DNA of 9,329 nt from an uncultured Alphaproteobacteria bacterium (lineage in GTDB: Bacteria > Pseudomonadota > Alphaproteobacteria > UBA9655). The notes below the pieces were generated by a model that was given only the letters and a program-made list of their open reading frames with translations, was not told the origin of the DNA and did no database searches. The stretch is from the NCBI GenBank assembly GCA_937967795.1, contig CALBSK010000043.1, forward strand, positions 1 to 9,329, read 5' to 3'. Below, one piece after another: positions 1 to 7,337 of this stretch. The position numbers were made by a program, and so were the translations under genes. Positions within the stretch are counted from its first letter, which is position 1; each line of letters begins with the position of its first letter.

Positions 1-837
1 CAAGAAATTATAGCCATTGATGGAAAAACCCTTCGAGGATCAGGAAATAGAAGAAAAAATAAAAAGGCCCTCCATCTTGTAAGTGCTTGGGCGGCTAATA
101 ACCGTTTAATGCTTGGACAGGTCAAGACTGAGGAAAGATCTAATGAAATAGAAGCCGTTCCAAGATTGCTTAACATGTTAGATATTAGCAATAGTATCGT
201 AACCATCGATGCTATGGGGTGCCAGAAAAGTATTGCTCAGCAAATCCTAGATCAAAAGGCTGATTATGTACTGTCTCTGAAAGAAAATCAGGCAAGCTTA
301 TACCAAGATGTTGCGAATATCTTTGCACTTGGAGAAGTGCTGAAATTTAAAAAAATGCTGAACAAACGCAAAGTCGAAAAAGTCCATGACCACGGACGAG
401 TAGAAACACGCCGGTACACACTTATATCAGCAAGAGATCCTTTGATGTTCCAATTCAGATGGCCTGGAATGAAGGGCATCGGAATGCTTGAAGTTACGAG
501 GACAACCAATAATGAAGTTGAAAGGTCTAAGCGCTTTTTTATTACCAGCTTGGATGAAGATATCGATAGTTTTATGAGAGCTGTTCGAAAACATTGGTCT
601 ATAGAAATTAATTTGCATTGGTCTTTAGATGTAAGCTTTAGGGAGGATCTCAACAGAGCGCGAGCTGGTCATTCAGCTCAGAATCTAGCGACAGTAAGAA
701 GAATAGCTTTGAATTTGCTGACACAAGAAAAAACTCATAAACGTGGCATAGCCTGTAAACGCAAAACCGCTGGATGGAATCATAAATACTTATTGAGTGT
801 TCTTCAAATGGGGAAGGTAAAAAAATCAATAAGCTAA
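1..837 (+). CDS. ISAs1-family DDE transposase (5' end outside the window)
   Basis: The frame is open from base 1, giving 278 residues here. Family members are usually about 370 aa, so roughly the first quarter is missing because of the window edge. It catalyses cut-and-paste movement of its own element. Visible family hallmarks are IDGKTLRGS with the first catalytic Asp at in-window residue 7, then ALHLVSAWA, GQVKTEERSNEI, TIDAMGCQK with the second Asp at residue 70, and HWSIEINLHWSLDVSF with the catalytic Glu at residue 202. All three DDE residues are present and no frameshift is seen, so the enzyme may be active. It lies at the left of the island, with its stop only about 28 bases from the convergent ydaS-like gene. 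Confidence 0.9.
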   Translation, partial: QEIIAIDGKTLRGSGNRRKNKKALHLVSAWAANNRLMLGQVKTEERSNEIEAVPRLLNMLDISNSIVTIDAMGCQKSIAQQILDQKADYVLSLKENQASLYQDVANIFALGEVLKFKKMLNKRKVEKVHDHGRVETRRYTLISARDPLMFQFRWPGMKGIGMLEVTRTTNNEVERSKRFFITSLDEDIDSFMRAVRKHWSIEINLHWSLDVSFREDLNRARAGHSAQNLATVRRIALNLLTQEKTHKRGIACKRKTAGWNHKYLLSVLQMGKVKKSIS

Positions 838-860
838 CCTCTCACATCAGAGCACCCTAC
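1..860 (+). mobile_element. ISAs1-family insertion sequence, right part
   Basis: The left end lies outside the window. The element is recognised by its transposase, which stops at 837. Just after the stop, 843-860 (CACATCAGAGCACCCTAC) has the general look of an ISAs1-type terminal repeat, so I place the right end near 860. The boundary is a guess because the left terminal repeat and any target duplication cannot be seen. Confidence 0.55.
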
Positions 861-864
861 GGCT

Positions 865-1104
865 TTATATTAACTTAAACCTTTTCCAATCAAAGTCAGG
901 GCGGATTTCTTCTTTTTTAACTTGTCCTCTTGTTGCTTTCTCAATCCTCATACAATTGAGAGGACTAGGAACAGCTTTCCCATGTGCCCATTTAAAGGCA
1001 CTTGTATAATTTGCTCCGATAGCTATTGCAAGCTTTGATAAGGAACCACATATATCAGCAGCTTTCTTGATAGCTTCTATATTGTGTACATCTTTCTTAG
1101 GCAT
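865..1104 (-). CDS. YdaS/Cro-like helix-turn-helix regulator
   Basis: A 79-aa DNA-binding protein of the YdaS (Cro-superfamily, HTH_15) type, normally found as a repressor or antitoxin-like regulator in prophages and islands. The helix-turn-helix spans about residues 21-50 (LSKLAIAIGANYTSAFKWA). The typical C-terminal signature is IEKATRGQVKKEEIRPDFDW at 54-73. The length is normal for the family. The ATG at 1104 is preceded by a weak GAGAG ribosome site. It is divergent from the small genes at 1256 and 1433. The two inverted repeats between them (1123-1148 and 1199-1220) are natural operator candidates. Whether it is a Cro-like repressor or half of a toxin-antitoxin pair cannot be told: no recognisable YdaT is next to it. 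Its C-terminus looks complete although the insertion sequence ends within a few bases of its stop. Confidence 0.85.
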   Translation of the reverse strand: MPKKDVHNIEAIKKAADICGSLSKLAIAIGANYTSAFKWAHGKAVPSPLNCMRIEKATRGQVKKEEIRPDFDWKRFKLI

Positions 1105-1122
1105 GCGCCTATCTCTCGTTCA

Positions 1123-1148
1123 ATTGTTTAAGCGATATATTAAACAAT
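1123..1148. promoter_or_regulatory. Perfect inverted repeat, candidate operator 1
   Basis: ATTGTTTAA, 8 bases, then TTAAACAAT: perfect 9-bp arms. It covers the -10 and start region of the leftward ydaS-like promoter, the position expected for an autorepressor site. The assignment to this regulator is inference. Confidence 0.6.
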
Positions 1149-1172
1149 AGCCTTGATTTACCTAGTGTGCAA
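1144..1172 (-). promoter_or_regulatory. Promoter of the ydaS-like gene
   Basis: On the minus strand, TTGCAC (1167-1172) and TATTGT (1144-1149) are separated by 17 bases. This is a fair sigma-70 promoter aimed at the ATG at 1104. The -10 box overlaps the right arm of the palindrome 1123-1148, which suggests autoregulation. Confidence 0.5.
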
Positions 1173-1191
1173 CGGCAATTAAAAATATCTA

Positions 1192-1221
1192 TTGACAGGT
1201 ATATTGATCGGGCAATATACT
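1192..1221 (+). promoter_or_regulatory. Near-consensus sigma-70 promoter of the small rightward genes
   Basis: TTGACA (1192-1197), 18-base spacer, TATACT (1216-1221). This is the best promoter in the window. It lies 35 bases upstream of the ATG at 1256 and faces away from the ydaS-like gene. Confidence 0.75.
1199..1220. promoter_or_regulatory. Perfect inverted repeat, candidate operator 2
   Basis: GTATATTG, 6 bases, then CAATATAC: perfect 8-bp arms. It fills the spacer and -10 box of the rightward promoter, so a bound repressor would block RNA polymerase. Its centre is 74 bp (about seven helical turns) from the centre of the other palindrome. The arm sequences of the two differ, so two regulators may be involved. 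Confidence 0.6.
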
Positions 1222-1255
1222 AAGCAATCTATCCAGAAAGAGAGGAAACAAAAAT

Positions 1256-1366
1256 ATGAACATTAACTCAATGAAAAATTACTGCCTTATAAAAGCATTC
1301 CTGAATGGATGTTTAGATAAAAGAATAGCTCCCTATAAGGGCTTAAAGCCATTTAATGGCTCTTAA
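1256..1366 (+). CDS. 36-aa small protein of unknown function
   Basis: ATG at 1256, TAA at 1364-1366, 36 residues beginning MNINSMKNYC. It was chosen as a real gene because of its setting: a consensus promoter just upstream and a purine-rich ribosome site (AGAGAGGAAAC, about 1239-1249) at good spacing. The peptide is basic, with two cysteines and no membrane segment or known motif. It occupies the place where phage-type elements put a first early gene opposite the repressor. It could also be a leader peptide: its last codons lie in a hairpin (AGCCAT TTA ATGGCT, 1347-1361) with a competing GGCT at 1340-1343. I do not recognise a family. Confidence 0.5.
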   Translation: MNINSMKNYCLIKAFLNGCLDKRIAPYKGLKPFNGS

Positions 1367-1432
1367 AAATGCACCATCACGCGTTGCTATGGGAAATTGA
1401 GGATTACACATTACAATTGCAGGAGAGCTTCC

Positions 1433-1600
1433 ATGACTAACATAAATAAATTGAAATACTTTTTAAAAAATCTACAAAGTGACCTTATTTTTTTAGCAAG
1501 TTTAGTTGATCAAGTAGGAAGTAAAGTTAGTGATGCTAGGATTACCTGTTTAGAAGCTCTGACTGTCTGTCAACAGGAGGATAAAAAAAAGGACTCTTAA
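1433..1600 (+). CDS. 55-aa small protein of unknown function
   Basis: I chose the ATG at 1433, not the upstream TTG at 1397, because AGGAG at 1421-1425 sits 7 bases before it. The product begins MTNINKLKYFLKNL and is mostly helical-looking: a hydrophobic-charged alternation, a short hydrophobic stretch (DLIFLASLVDQV), and a lysine-rich end (EDKKKDS). It is too polar for a clear membrane protein. It follows the 36-aa frame by 66 bases on the same strand and is probably co-transcribed from the promoter at 1192. No family is recognised. Confidence 0.55.
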   Translation: MTNINKLKYFLKNLQSDLIFLASLVDQVGSKVSDARITCLEALTVCQQEDKKKDS

Positions 1601-1934
1601 AGCCTCTCTTGTTTGAGAAAGCTAACTCTTAAAACATTTTCCAGTGCGTTTGCCATGCCATGATAGATCCTTTCCGATCTTTTGTGGTTAGCGGAGCAAT
1701 TGTGCTAGACACACAGTTGCTTCGCGCACTCTCACCGATGAGAGCACTTGCTTAAGTTAGTTTATAATTTAGAGCAACGCAAGCATAAATAAAACTATTT
1801 TTTCAATTGATTAAGGTTTTTATCGAAAAATTGCGAAGAGCATGCTTGCAAATTGCGGACCCATATCATACAAAATAGAGAAATCTATGTTTTTTAATAT
1901 GTAATCACATACGTCATGGTCGTAAGGCGCTGAA
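1601..1934. other. Gene-free stretch with hairpins and possible promoter
   Basis: No convincing coding frame on either strand. It holds two adjacent hairpins (1691-1725 and 1729-1744), a perfect TATAAT at 1763-1768 without a good -35 partner, and a widely spaced inverted repeat GCAAGCAT (1779-1786) / ATGCTTGC (1842-1849). There is also a short AT hairpin followed by six Ts near 1876-1897, too weak to call a terminator. The stretch probably supplies the leader and promoter of the ATPase gene that follows. Confidence 0.6.
1691..1725. other. Strong 14-bp hairpin, possible structured RNA
   Basis: GCGGAGCAATTGTG pairs with CACAGTTGCTTCGC across a 7-base loop, with two G-U wobbles on the plus strand and no other mismatch. 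A second perfect hairpin, CTCTCA CCGA TGAGAG (1729-1744), follows after 3 bases. No T-run follows, so it is not an ordinary terminator. It may be part of a small RNA or leader. Confidence 0.5.
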
Positions 1935-3185
1935 ATGAAATATCTTTATTCAAGGTGGCAAAAACACACAATTGAACACGCCATGACAATGCGTCGTGTA
2001 GTTTTACTTGCAGGTGCTCGCCAATGTGGCAAAACAACTCTTGCAAAACAGCTTCTCTCCAAGGAAACAGCTTACCGCACATTGGATGATGTAACGCTGA
2101 GAGAAGCAGCGGAGAATGATCCTCAAGATTTTGTAAAGCATAAGGAGAAAACGCTTATTATTGACGAAATTCAGCGTGTGCCTTCCCTCTTACCTGCTAT
2201 TAAAAAGGTTGTAGATGAAGATACACGAGCTGGTCAGTATCTCTTAACAGGTTCAGCAAATATTCAAGCCTTACCAAGTACTCAGGAATCCTTAGCGGGG
2301 CGTATTTCCAAAATCCGTCTACGCCCTCTCTGCATAGGTGAAATCAAAGAAAACCCCCCAAATTTTTTAACACACGCCTTTAATCAATCATTCGATTTTT
2401 CTTGGGAATTCTATGAAAAGGAGACCATTATTGAAATGGCCTTTCGGGGGGGGTTTCCAGAAGCGCTCAACCTTGAAGGTCGTAATAGGAAAAAGTGGCA
2501 TAGAGACTATATTGAAGCACTTTTAGAAAGAGACCTGAAAGATGTTGCAAAAATACATAGATATGATGCAATGCGAGAACTTATGAAAGTATTGGCGGCA
2601 TGGTCGAGCAAATTCATGGATGCTTCCTCCATCTCCTCTGGTTTATCTGTTCATCGCCCCACAGTTGAAGCCTATATTAATGCATTAGAGGCTCTCTATA
2701 TTGTCGAAAGAGTTTTCCCTTGGACAAAAACGGATTACGATCGTGTTGGTAAACGAATGAAGCTCTTTATGGCAGATTCTGGGTTGATGTCCTCTATTCT
2801 GTCTTGGAATATGGATCAAGTACGATTTGATTCAGATCGGTTGGGTAAACTCATAGAAACGTTCATTTTCAATGAAATTGCCTCACAAGTTGATGCAAAT
2901 GAGGGAAAATATGAACTCTACCACTATCGTGATCGAGAAAAGAGGGAAATTGACTTCCTTATTGAACGCGAGGATCAAGCAATCCTTGGAATTGAAGTTA
3001 AAGCCAGTTCATCTATTCATAACCAAAATTTTAAGCACCTCCATTGGTTCCAGGAGAATCTTGCAAAAGATAAACCTTTTGTGGGCATAGTCCTGTATTC
3101 TGGAAATTTGCCGCTTTCTTTTGGCCGAAATCTTTGGGCTATCCCTATAAGTATGCTTTGGCCTTCTTATTCTGTAACATATTGA
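1935..3185 (+). CDS. AAA_14/DUF4143 ATPase
   Basis: A 416-aa P-loop ATPase. Walker A is GARQCGKT (residues 27-34), Walker B is LIIDEIQ (74-80), and YLLTGSAN (102-109) is the sensor region, together forming the N-terminal AAA_14 domain. The C-terminal half matches the DUF4143 pattern and contains EIDFLIE (338-344) and GIEVKAS (352-358). These give the D-(E)xK arrangement (D340, E354, K356) of a PD-(D/E)XK nuclease-like fold. Length and both domains are complete. The family is widespread and multicopy in bacteria with no firmly established function. The start at 1935 has TAAGG 8 bases upstream. It lies inside the island, convergent with the integrase gene and 38 bases from its end, with no clear terminator between them. 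Confidence 0.88.
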   Translation: MKYLYSRWQKHTIEHAMTMRRVVLLAGARQCGKTTLAKQLLSKETAYRTLDDVTLREAAENDPQDFVKHKEKTLIIDEIQRVPSLLPAIKKVVDEDTRAGQYLLTGSANIQALPSTQESLAGRISKIRLRPLCIGEIKENPPNFLTHAFNQSFDFSWEFYEKETIIEMAFRGGFPEALNLEGRNRKKWHRDYIEALLERDLKDVAKIHRYDAMRELMKVLAAWSSKFMDASSISSGLSVHRPTVEAYINALEALYIVERVFPWTKTDYDRVGKRMKLFMADSGLMSSILSWNMDQVRFDSDRLGKLIETFIFNEIASQVDANEGKYELYHYRDREKREIDFLIEREDQAILGIEVKASSSIHNQNFKHLHWFQENLAKDKPFVGIVLYSGNLPLSFGRNLWAIPISMLWPSYSVTY

Positions 3186-3223
3186 AAAAGATCTTATGTA
3201 TACCATCAAGGCAACTTTAAACT

Positions 3224-4417
3224 TTAATGGCCTGTAATATCATTGTTCTCACTTATTGCCTTGTTCTCTCCTGGTTCTGAATACGCAACCTTAAAGATGG
3301 CCTCATTAGCGCGCGTTATAAATTCTCTTACAGGATCAATATCAATTCGTTCATAGACTTTTGTCGCTTCAACGCTTTTATGGGCAAGGGTTTTACCAAT
3401 AATGGCCGTTGTTGCTCCCACAGCTCCCATCCAGCTTCCTAAGGTTCGACGAAGGTCATGGATACGTAAATCTGCTATATCTGCTCGTTTTAAAACGCGT
3501 TTCCATGCTTTTTTAGGATCAGCTAGATGCCCTTCTCTCCCTTTTCCAGGAAATACAAAAGGACTTTGACACCCTATTTTCCGTTCTTTTAAAACTTCTA
3601 TTGCAGGCCCCGTCAAAGGGATCACATGGGCTTCTCCATTTTTCGTTTCTTTGATATGCCATTCCGAGAGAGCAAAGTTAATTTCTTCCCACCGCATCTC
3701 AAGGACATTGCTTTTACGAGCTCCTGTAAGAAGAGAAAGAAGGATAAAATCTCGGGTCGTCGCATTTTCTTCTTCAGCAAGGGCTCTAAAAAAACGAGGC
3801 ATTTCATCTTTTCGTAAGAACCTTTGCCGGCTTTTTTCTTTAAACTTTTTAATGCCATTGGTCGGATTTGCGCCCTGCCATCCCCATTCGATGGCTTTAT
3901 TATAAATGGCACGAGTCCTTTCAAGAAGGCGATTGGCTTGATAAAGTCCACTTTCATGAGCAATTTTTTCATGAAGCTCAAGAATTTCTATTTTGCTAAT
4001 TTGGCAGGCCTTACGATGAAAAAAATGAGGAAGAAATCGTTTAACTTCCCGTTCATCATACCTCCAGCTTTTTTTAAATTTTTTGCTGTAGCGCTCCATA
4101 AATTCTTGAAACATTTCACCAAAGGTAATTTCCACTTTCAGCTTTTTTTTCTCTTCATTGGGGTCAATACCTTTTGCAATATCTGCTTTGGCAGCTAAGG
4201 CTTTTTTGCGAGCATTTTCTATAGAAAGCTCGGGAAAGTGACCCAGATGAATTCTTTCATCTTTCCCATTCACCCTTTTCCGGACAAAAAAGGTGATAAC
4301 GCCATTAGCCGTAATGGAAACGGATAAACCCTTTTCTTGAGTATCTTGAAAATAGATCCTACCCTTTGAAGGGGGAGTACATTTTATCAAAAATTGTTTT
4401 GTAAAATTAACCTTCAT
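3224..4417 (-). CDS. P4-type tyrosine recombinase / integrase
   Basis: A 397-aa site-specific recombinase. Domains in order are an N-terminal arm-binding domain of DUF4102 type (about residues 8-85, ending AKGIDPNEEK), a core-binding helical domain (about 98-185), and the catalytic domain (about 200-370). Catalytic residues are R234 (TGARKSN), K259 (KETKNG), H320 and R323 (HDLRRT), H346 (LAHKS) and the nucleophile Y355 (VYERI), all intact. I start it at ATG 4417 because AGGAG at 4426-4430 sits 6 bases upstream. An in-frame GTG at 4438 would add 7 residues but would consume the ribosome site. It reads away from the tRNA-derived att site 150 bases upstream, the usual arrangement for elements integrating into tRNA genes, so it very likely moved this island. 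Confidence 0.95.
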   Translation of the reverse strand: MKVNFTKQFLIKCTPPSKGRIYFQDTQEKGLSVSITANGVITFFVRKRVNGKDERIHLGHFPELSIENARKKALAAKADIAKGIDPNEEKKKLKVEITFGEMFQEFMERYSKKFKKSWRYDEREVKRFLPHFFHRKACQISKIEILELHEKIAHESGLYQANRLLERTRAIYNKAIEWGWQGANPTNGIKKFKEKSRQRFLRKDEMPRFFRALAEEENATTRDFILLSLLTGARKSNVLEMRWEEINFALSEWHIKETKNGEAHVIPLTGPAIEVLKERKIGCQSPFVFPGKGREGHLADPKKAWKRVLKRADIADLRIHDLRRTLGSWMGAVGATTAIIGKTLAHKSVEATKVYERIDIDPVREFITRANEAIFKVAYSEPGENKAISENNDITGH

Positions 4418-4426
4418 CTTCTGCTC

Positions 4427-4448
4427 CTGGTGCCGCACTGGTGCCGCA
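4427..4448. repeat. 11-bp perfect tandem repeat upstream of the integrase
   Basis: CTGGTGCCGCA occurs twice head-to-tail (4427-4437 and 4438-4448), a period of one helical turn. It is GC-rich in AT-rich surroundings and overlaps the integrase ribosome site. Arm-type integrase binding sites, or a site for integrase self-regulation, fit this position. Confidence 0.7.
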
Positions 4449-4504
4449 TTTTAGGTAAAACTTCATCTAATAAGGCAATCATTCATATAGCTAAATATGG
4501 CCTA

Positions 4505-4532
4505 AATATATTGATTTGTAAAGAATTATCAA
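4505..4532 (-). promoter_or_regulatory. Integrase promoter
   Basis: On the minus strand, TTGATA (4527-4532), 16 bases, TATATT (4505-4510), about 90 bases before the integrase ATG. The -10 box overlaps a direct repeat CTAAATAT (4491-4498 and 4502-4509) with 11-bp period, a possible regulator or integrase site. Confidence 0.5.
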
Positions 4533-4565
4533 CATAGAGAAAACTACATAAAACAATAGACTCGA

Positions 4566-4910
<345 letters not shown>

Positions 4911-5165
4911 ATGCGAGACATCCTCAAAACCTTAATTCTCGATTTTCTTGAGACTCCCCTTAAAACAGGCGTTGCCAGACGGGTAAAAATTGAAGCTGTC
5001 CCTGGGAAAGAAACTGTTTACGTCGGGGTGCGTCGTTGTGGAAAATCAACCTATATGCTTCAGGTGATTCAGGATCTTATGGTGAAAGGCGTATCAAAAG
5101 AAAATATTTTTTATCTTAACTTCTTTGATGATCGCCTTCACGGTTTATTGAAAAAATTAAAGTAA
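4911..5165 (+). pseudogene. N-terminal stub of an AAA_14-type ATPase
   Basis: 84 residues with a clear P-loop, GVRRCGKST (residues 39-47), followed by a family-like continuation (YMLQVIQDLMVKGV, then ENIFYLNFFDDRL). The frame then ends abruptly after KKLK. Full-length members run to about 400 aa and need a Walker B and a DUF4143 half. Neither is visible in any frame of the following 140 bases. No good ribosome site precedes the ATG. I read this as a truncated remnant. It is only distantly similar to the intact ATPase at 1935 and is from a different branch of the family. It is probably non-functional. Confidence 0.75.
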
Positions 5166-5300
5166 TTTTTAAATAAAGAATTCGCGCTTTCATAAAAGCA
5201 ATCCCACTATTTTCTTAAAATAAAAATCATATGACTTAATTTCGTATGAAGACCCACGTATGAGATTTAGGCTTTTCATTCATCTAATGCAAGTCTTTCA

Positions 5301-5717
5301 CTAATTCCCGCTATAAAAAAAGCTGGATTTCAGTCTTAATTGGCGCTGAAAATGGAAACGGAGACCTTCATATTTTGAAGAATAACTCATTGTAAACAGC
5401 TTTCCTTCTAGGTTTTTCATGAGATAAAAAGTGTCTTTTTTAAGCTCATCGGTAGAACCCGAGGAAAAATGTTTTTCAATAATGTAATTCTCTAGCGACT
5501 TATATTGATTAACTAGATCCAAATCTTCAGTTTTTTTCCATTCATTATATTAATTTCAAATTCTTCCTGCGTAAGAAACGGTAAAAAACCAGCTTTTTTA
5601 TAAGACCCCCAAGAATAAACATTACGAGGAGAGCAGTAGCATAAATACTTTTCCTCCAAAATATTTAAATTTTTCCCGTGCAGCTGGAAGAGCATTTAGA
5701 TCTTCCCCTTTTCCTAT
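5301..5717 (-). pseudogene. Frameshifted gene of unknown function
   Basis: Two overlapping leftward frames fit as one protein. The first (ATG 5695, 60 codons to 5513) contains CSPRNVYSWGSYKKAGF and ends in NIMNGKK. The second (73 codons from 5522 to 5301) carries on as LVNQYKSLENYI and ends RLKSSFFYSGN. Adding one base in the seven-A run (5531-5537 on the plus strand as T) joins them smoothly. A second likely shift is in the five-A run at 5670-5674: upstream, another frame reads EDLNALPAAREK back to a stop at 5718-5720 with no start codon. The gene therefore seems to be missing its 5' end and to carry two one-base losses in homopolymers. This may be true decay or sequencing error. I do not recognise the family. 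Confidence 0.6.
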
Positions 5718-5768
5718 TTATTTTCTAGAAAAAGATGTATACAACCTTAATTTGTTATAGGGTTAAAA

Positions 5769-7337
5769 ATGCAAAATAATCACTCTGCTGCTCAAACTTC
5801 TCTCGCATGGCCCTTTGAGGAAGCCCGCAAAATTCTTCATCGACTTAAAGGGAATCTACCTTCAAAGGGGTATGTCTTGTTTGAGACGGGCTATGGCCCT
5901 TCTGGCCTTCCCCATATCGGCACCTTTGGTGAAGTGGTGCGAACCACCATGGTTCGCCAAGCATTTTCTTTCCTTTCGGACATCCCTACAAAGCTTTATG
6001 CCATATCGGATGATATGGATGGGTTGCGGAAAATTCCACCGAATGTTCCCAATCCTGAAATGATTCGCCAGCACCTGGGAAAACCCTTGACGCGAATTCC
6101 CGATCCTTTTGGAACTCACGAGAGTTTTGGTCATCATAATAACGCACGTTTGCGGGCATTTTTGGATACTTTTGGCTTTAATTACGAGTTTATAAGTTCT
6201 TCCGAATGTTACTTTTCGGGCCTTTTTGATCCGATGCTCCTTTCTGTTTTAACCCATTATGATCAAATCATAAGTGTTATCTTGCCCACCTTAGGAAAAG
6301 AAAGACAAGCAACCTATAGCCCTTTCTTACCGGTTTGTGGAGAAACGGGACGTGTCTTACAAGTTCCTGTTATAGCACGCGACGAAAAAGCAGGAACCAT
6401 CACTTATAAGCGAGAAGATGGGAAACGTGTTGAAACGCCAGTAACGGGAGGACATTGTAAACTTCAATGGAAGGTGGATTGGGGAATGCGCTGGGCCGCT
6501 TTTGATGTTGATTATGAAATGTCTGGCAAAGATCTCATTGATTCCGTTAAACTTTCTAGTCAGATTTGCAGAATACTGGGTCACCCGCCACCGGAAGGGT
6601 TTAATTATGAACTTTTCCTGGATGCAGATGGTACAAAAATTTCAAAGACGAAAGGAAATGGCCTCACAATCGAAGAGTGGTTGCAATACGCTCCTGAGGA
6701 AAGCTTGGCTTATTTTATGTACGGATCTCCTCGCAAAGCGAAACGCCTTTATTTCGATGCTATTCCAAGAGCCGTAGATGAATATTTAAGTTTTCTTGAG
6801 AAATTTCCGGACCAACCCTTAGATCAAAAACTAAACAATCCTGTCTGGCACGTGCATAATGGTGCCCCCCCTCAAGAAGAACTCCCCTTAAGTTTTGGAA
6901 TCTTACTTAATTTGGCCAGCGTTACCCATACAGAGGATAAGAACATCTTATGGGGATTTATAACGCGCTATGCACCTGAAGCGAGCCCTAAAACCATGCC
7001 CATGGTGGACCGTCTTGTAGGATATGCGATTGCTTATTATCGTGATTTTGTAAAGCCTCATAAGCATTATCGGCCCCCCACCCCAGAAGAACGTCTCGCC
7101 CTTCAAGATTTAGCTGAAAATTTAAAAGGACTACCAACAGATCCCGAAATGATTCAGGCGGAAGTTTATGAGGTAGGAAAGCGGCATCATTACACGAACT
7201 TGAGAGATTGGTTTAAGACCCTTTATCAAGTCTTGCTGGGTCAGGATGAAGGCCCACGCATGGGCTCTTTCATTGCTCTTTATGGCCTTGAAGAAACAAT
7301 TGCTTTAATTAATGATGCTTTGAAAAAGTCTCTATAA
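5769..7337 (+). CDS. lysK: Lysyl-tRNA synthetase, class I
   Basis: A 522-aa cytoplasmic enzyme that charges tRNA-Lys with lysine using ATP. It is the class I form found in archaea, spirochaetes and most Alphaproteobacteria, not the class II LysS of E. coli. Evidence is the Rossmann-fold signature GPSGLPHIGTFGE (residues 43-55, with HIGT as the HIGH motif) and KISKTKG (290-296) as the KMSKS motif. The C-terminal alpha-helical anticodon-binding cage is also of normal length. The ATG at 5769 is preceded by a modest AGGG at 5759-5762. A possible -10 TATACA (5738-5743) lacks a clear -35. Its stop (7335-7337) touches the stop of the convergent gene on the other strand. It appears complete and is likely essential. 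Some annotations use lysS for this class I gene. Confidence 0.97.
   Translation: MQNNHSAAQTSLAWPFEEARKILHRLKGNLPSKGYVLFETGYGPSGLPHIGTFGEVVRTTMVRQAFSFLSDIPTKLYAISDDMDGLRKIPPNVPNPEMIRQHLGKPLTRIPDPFGTHESFGHHNNARLRAFLDTFGFNYEFISSSECYFSGLFDPMLLSVLTHYDQIISVILPTLGKERQATYSPFLPVCGETGRVLQVPVIARDEKAGTITYKREDGKRVETPVTGGHCKLQWKVDWGMRWAAFDVDYEMSGKDLIDSVKLSSQICRILGHPPPEGFNYELFLDADGTKISKTKGNGLTIEEWLQYAPEESLAYFMYGSPRKAKRLYFDAIPRAVDEYLSFLEKFPDQPLDQKLNNPVWHVHNGAPPQEELPLSFGILLNLASVTHTEDKNILWGFITRYAPEASPKTMPMVDRLVGYAIAYYRDFVKPHKHYRPPTPEERLALQDLAENLKGLPTDPEMIQAEVYEVGKRHHYTNLRDWFKTLYQVLLGQDEGPRMGSFIALYGLEETIALINDALKKSL

Noticed and set aside
1397..1600. TTG at 1397 as the start of the 55-aa gene
   Set aside because: No ribosome site at that TTG, while AGGAG is well placed for the ATG at 1433.
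1876..1897. ATAGA GAAA TCTAT hairpin followed by six Ts, as a terminator
   Set aside because: The stem has only five pairs, nearly all A-T, and lies immediately before a gene; too weak to terminate convincingly.
3622..4198. Several frames of 63-124 codons on both strands within the integrase gene
   Set aside because: They overlap the intact integrase with all catalytic motifs, lack ribosome sites and have low-complexity F/K-rich translations typical of shadows.
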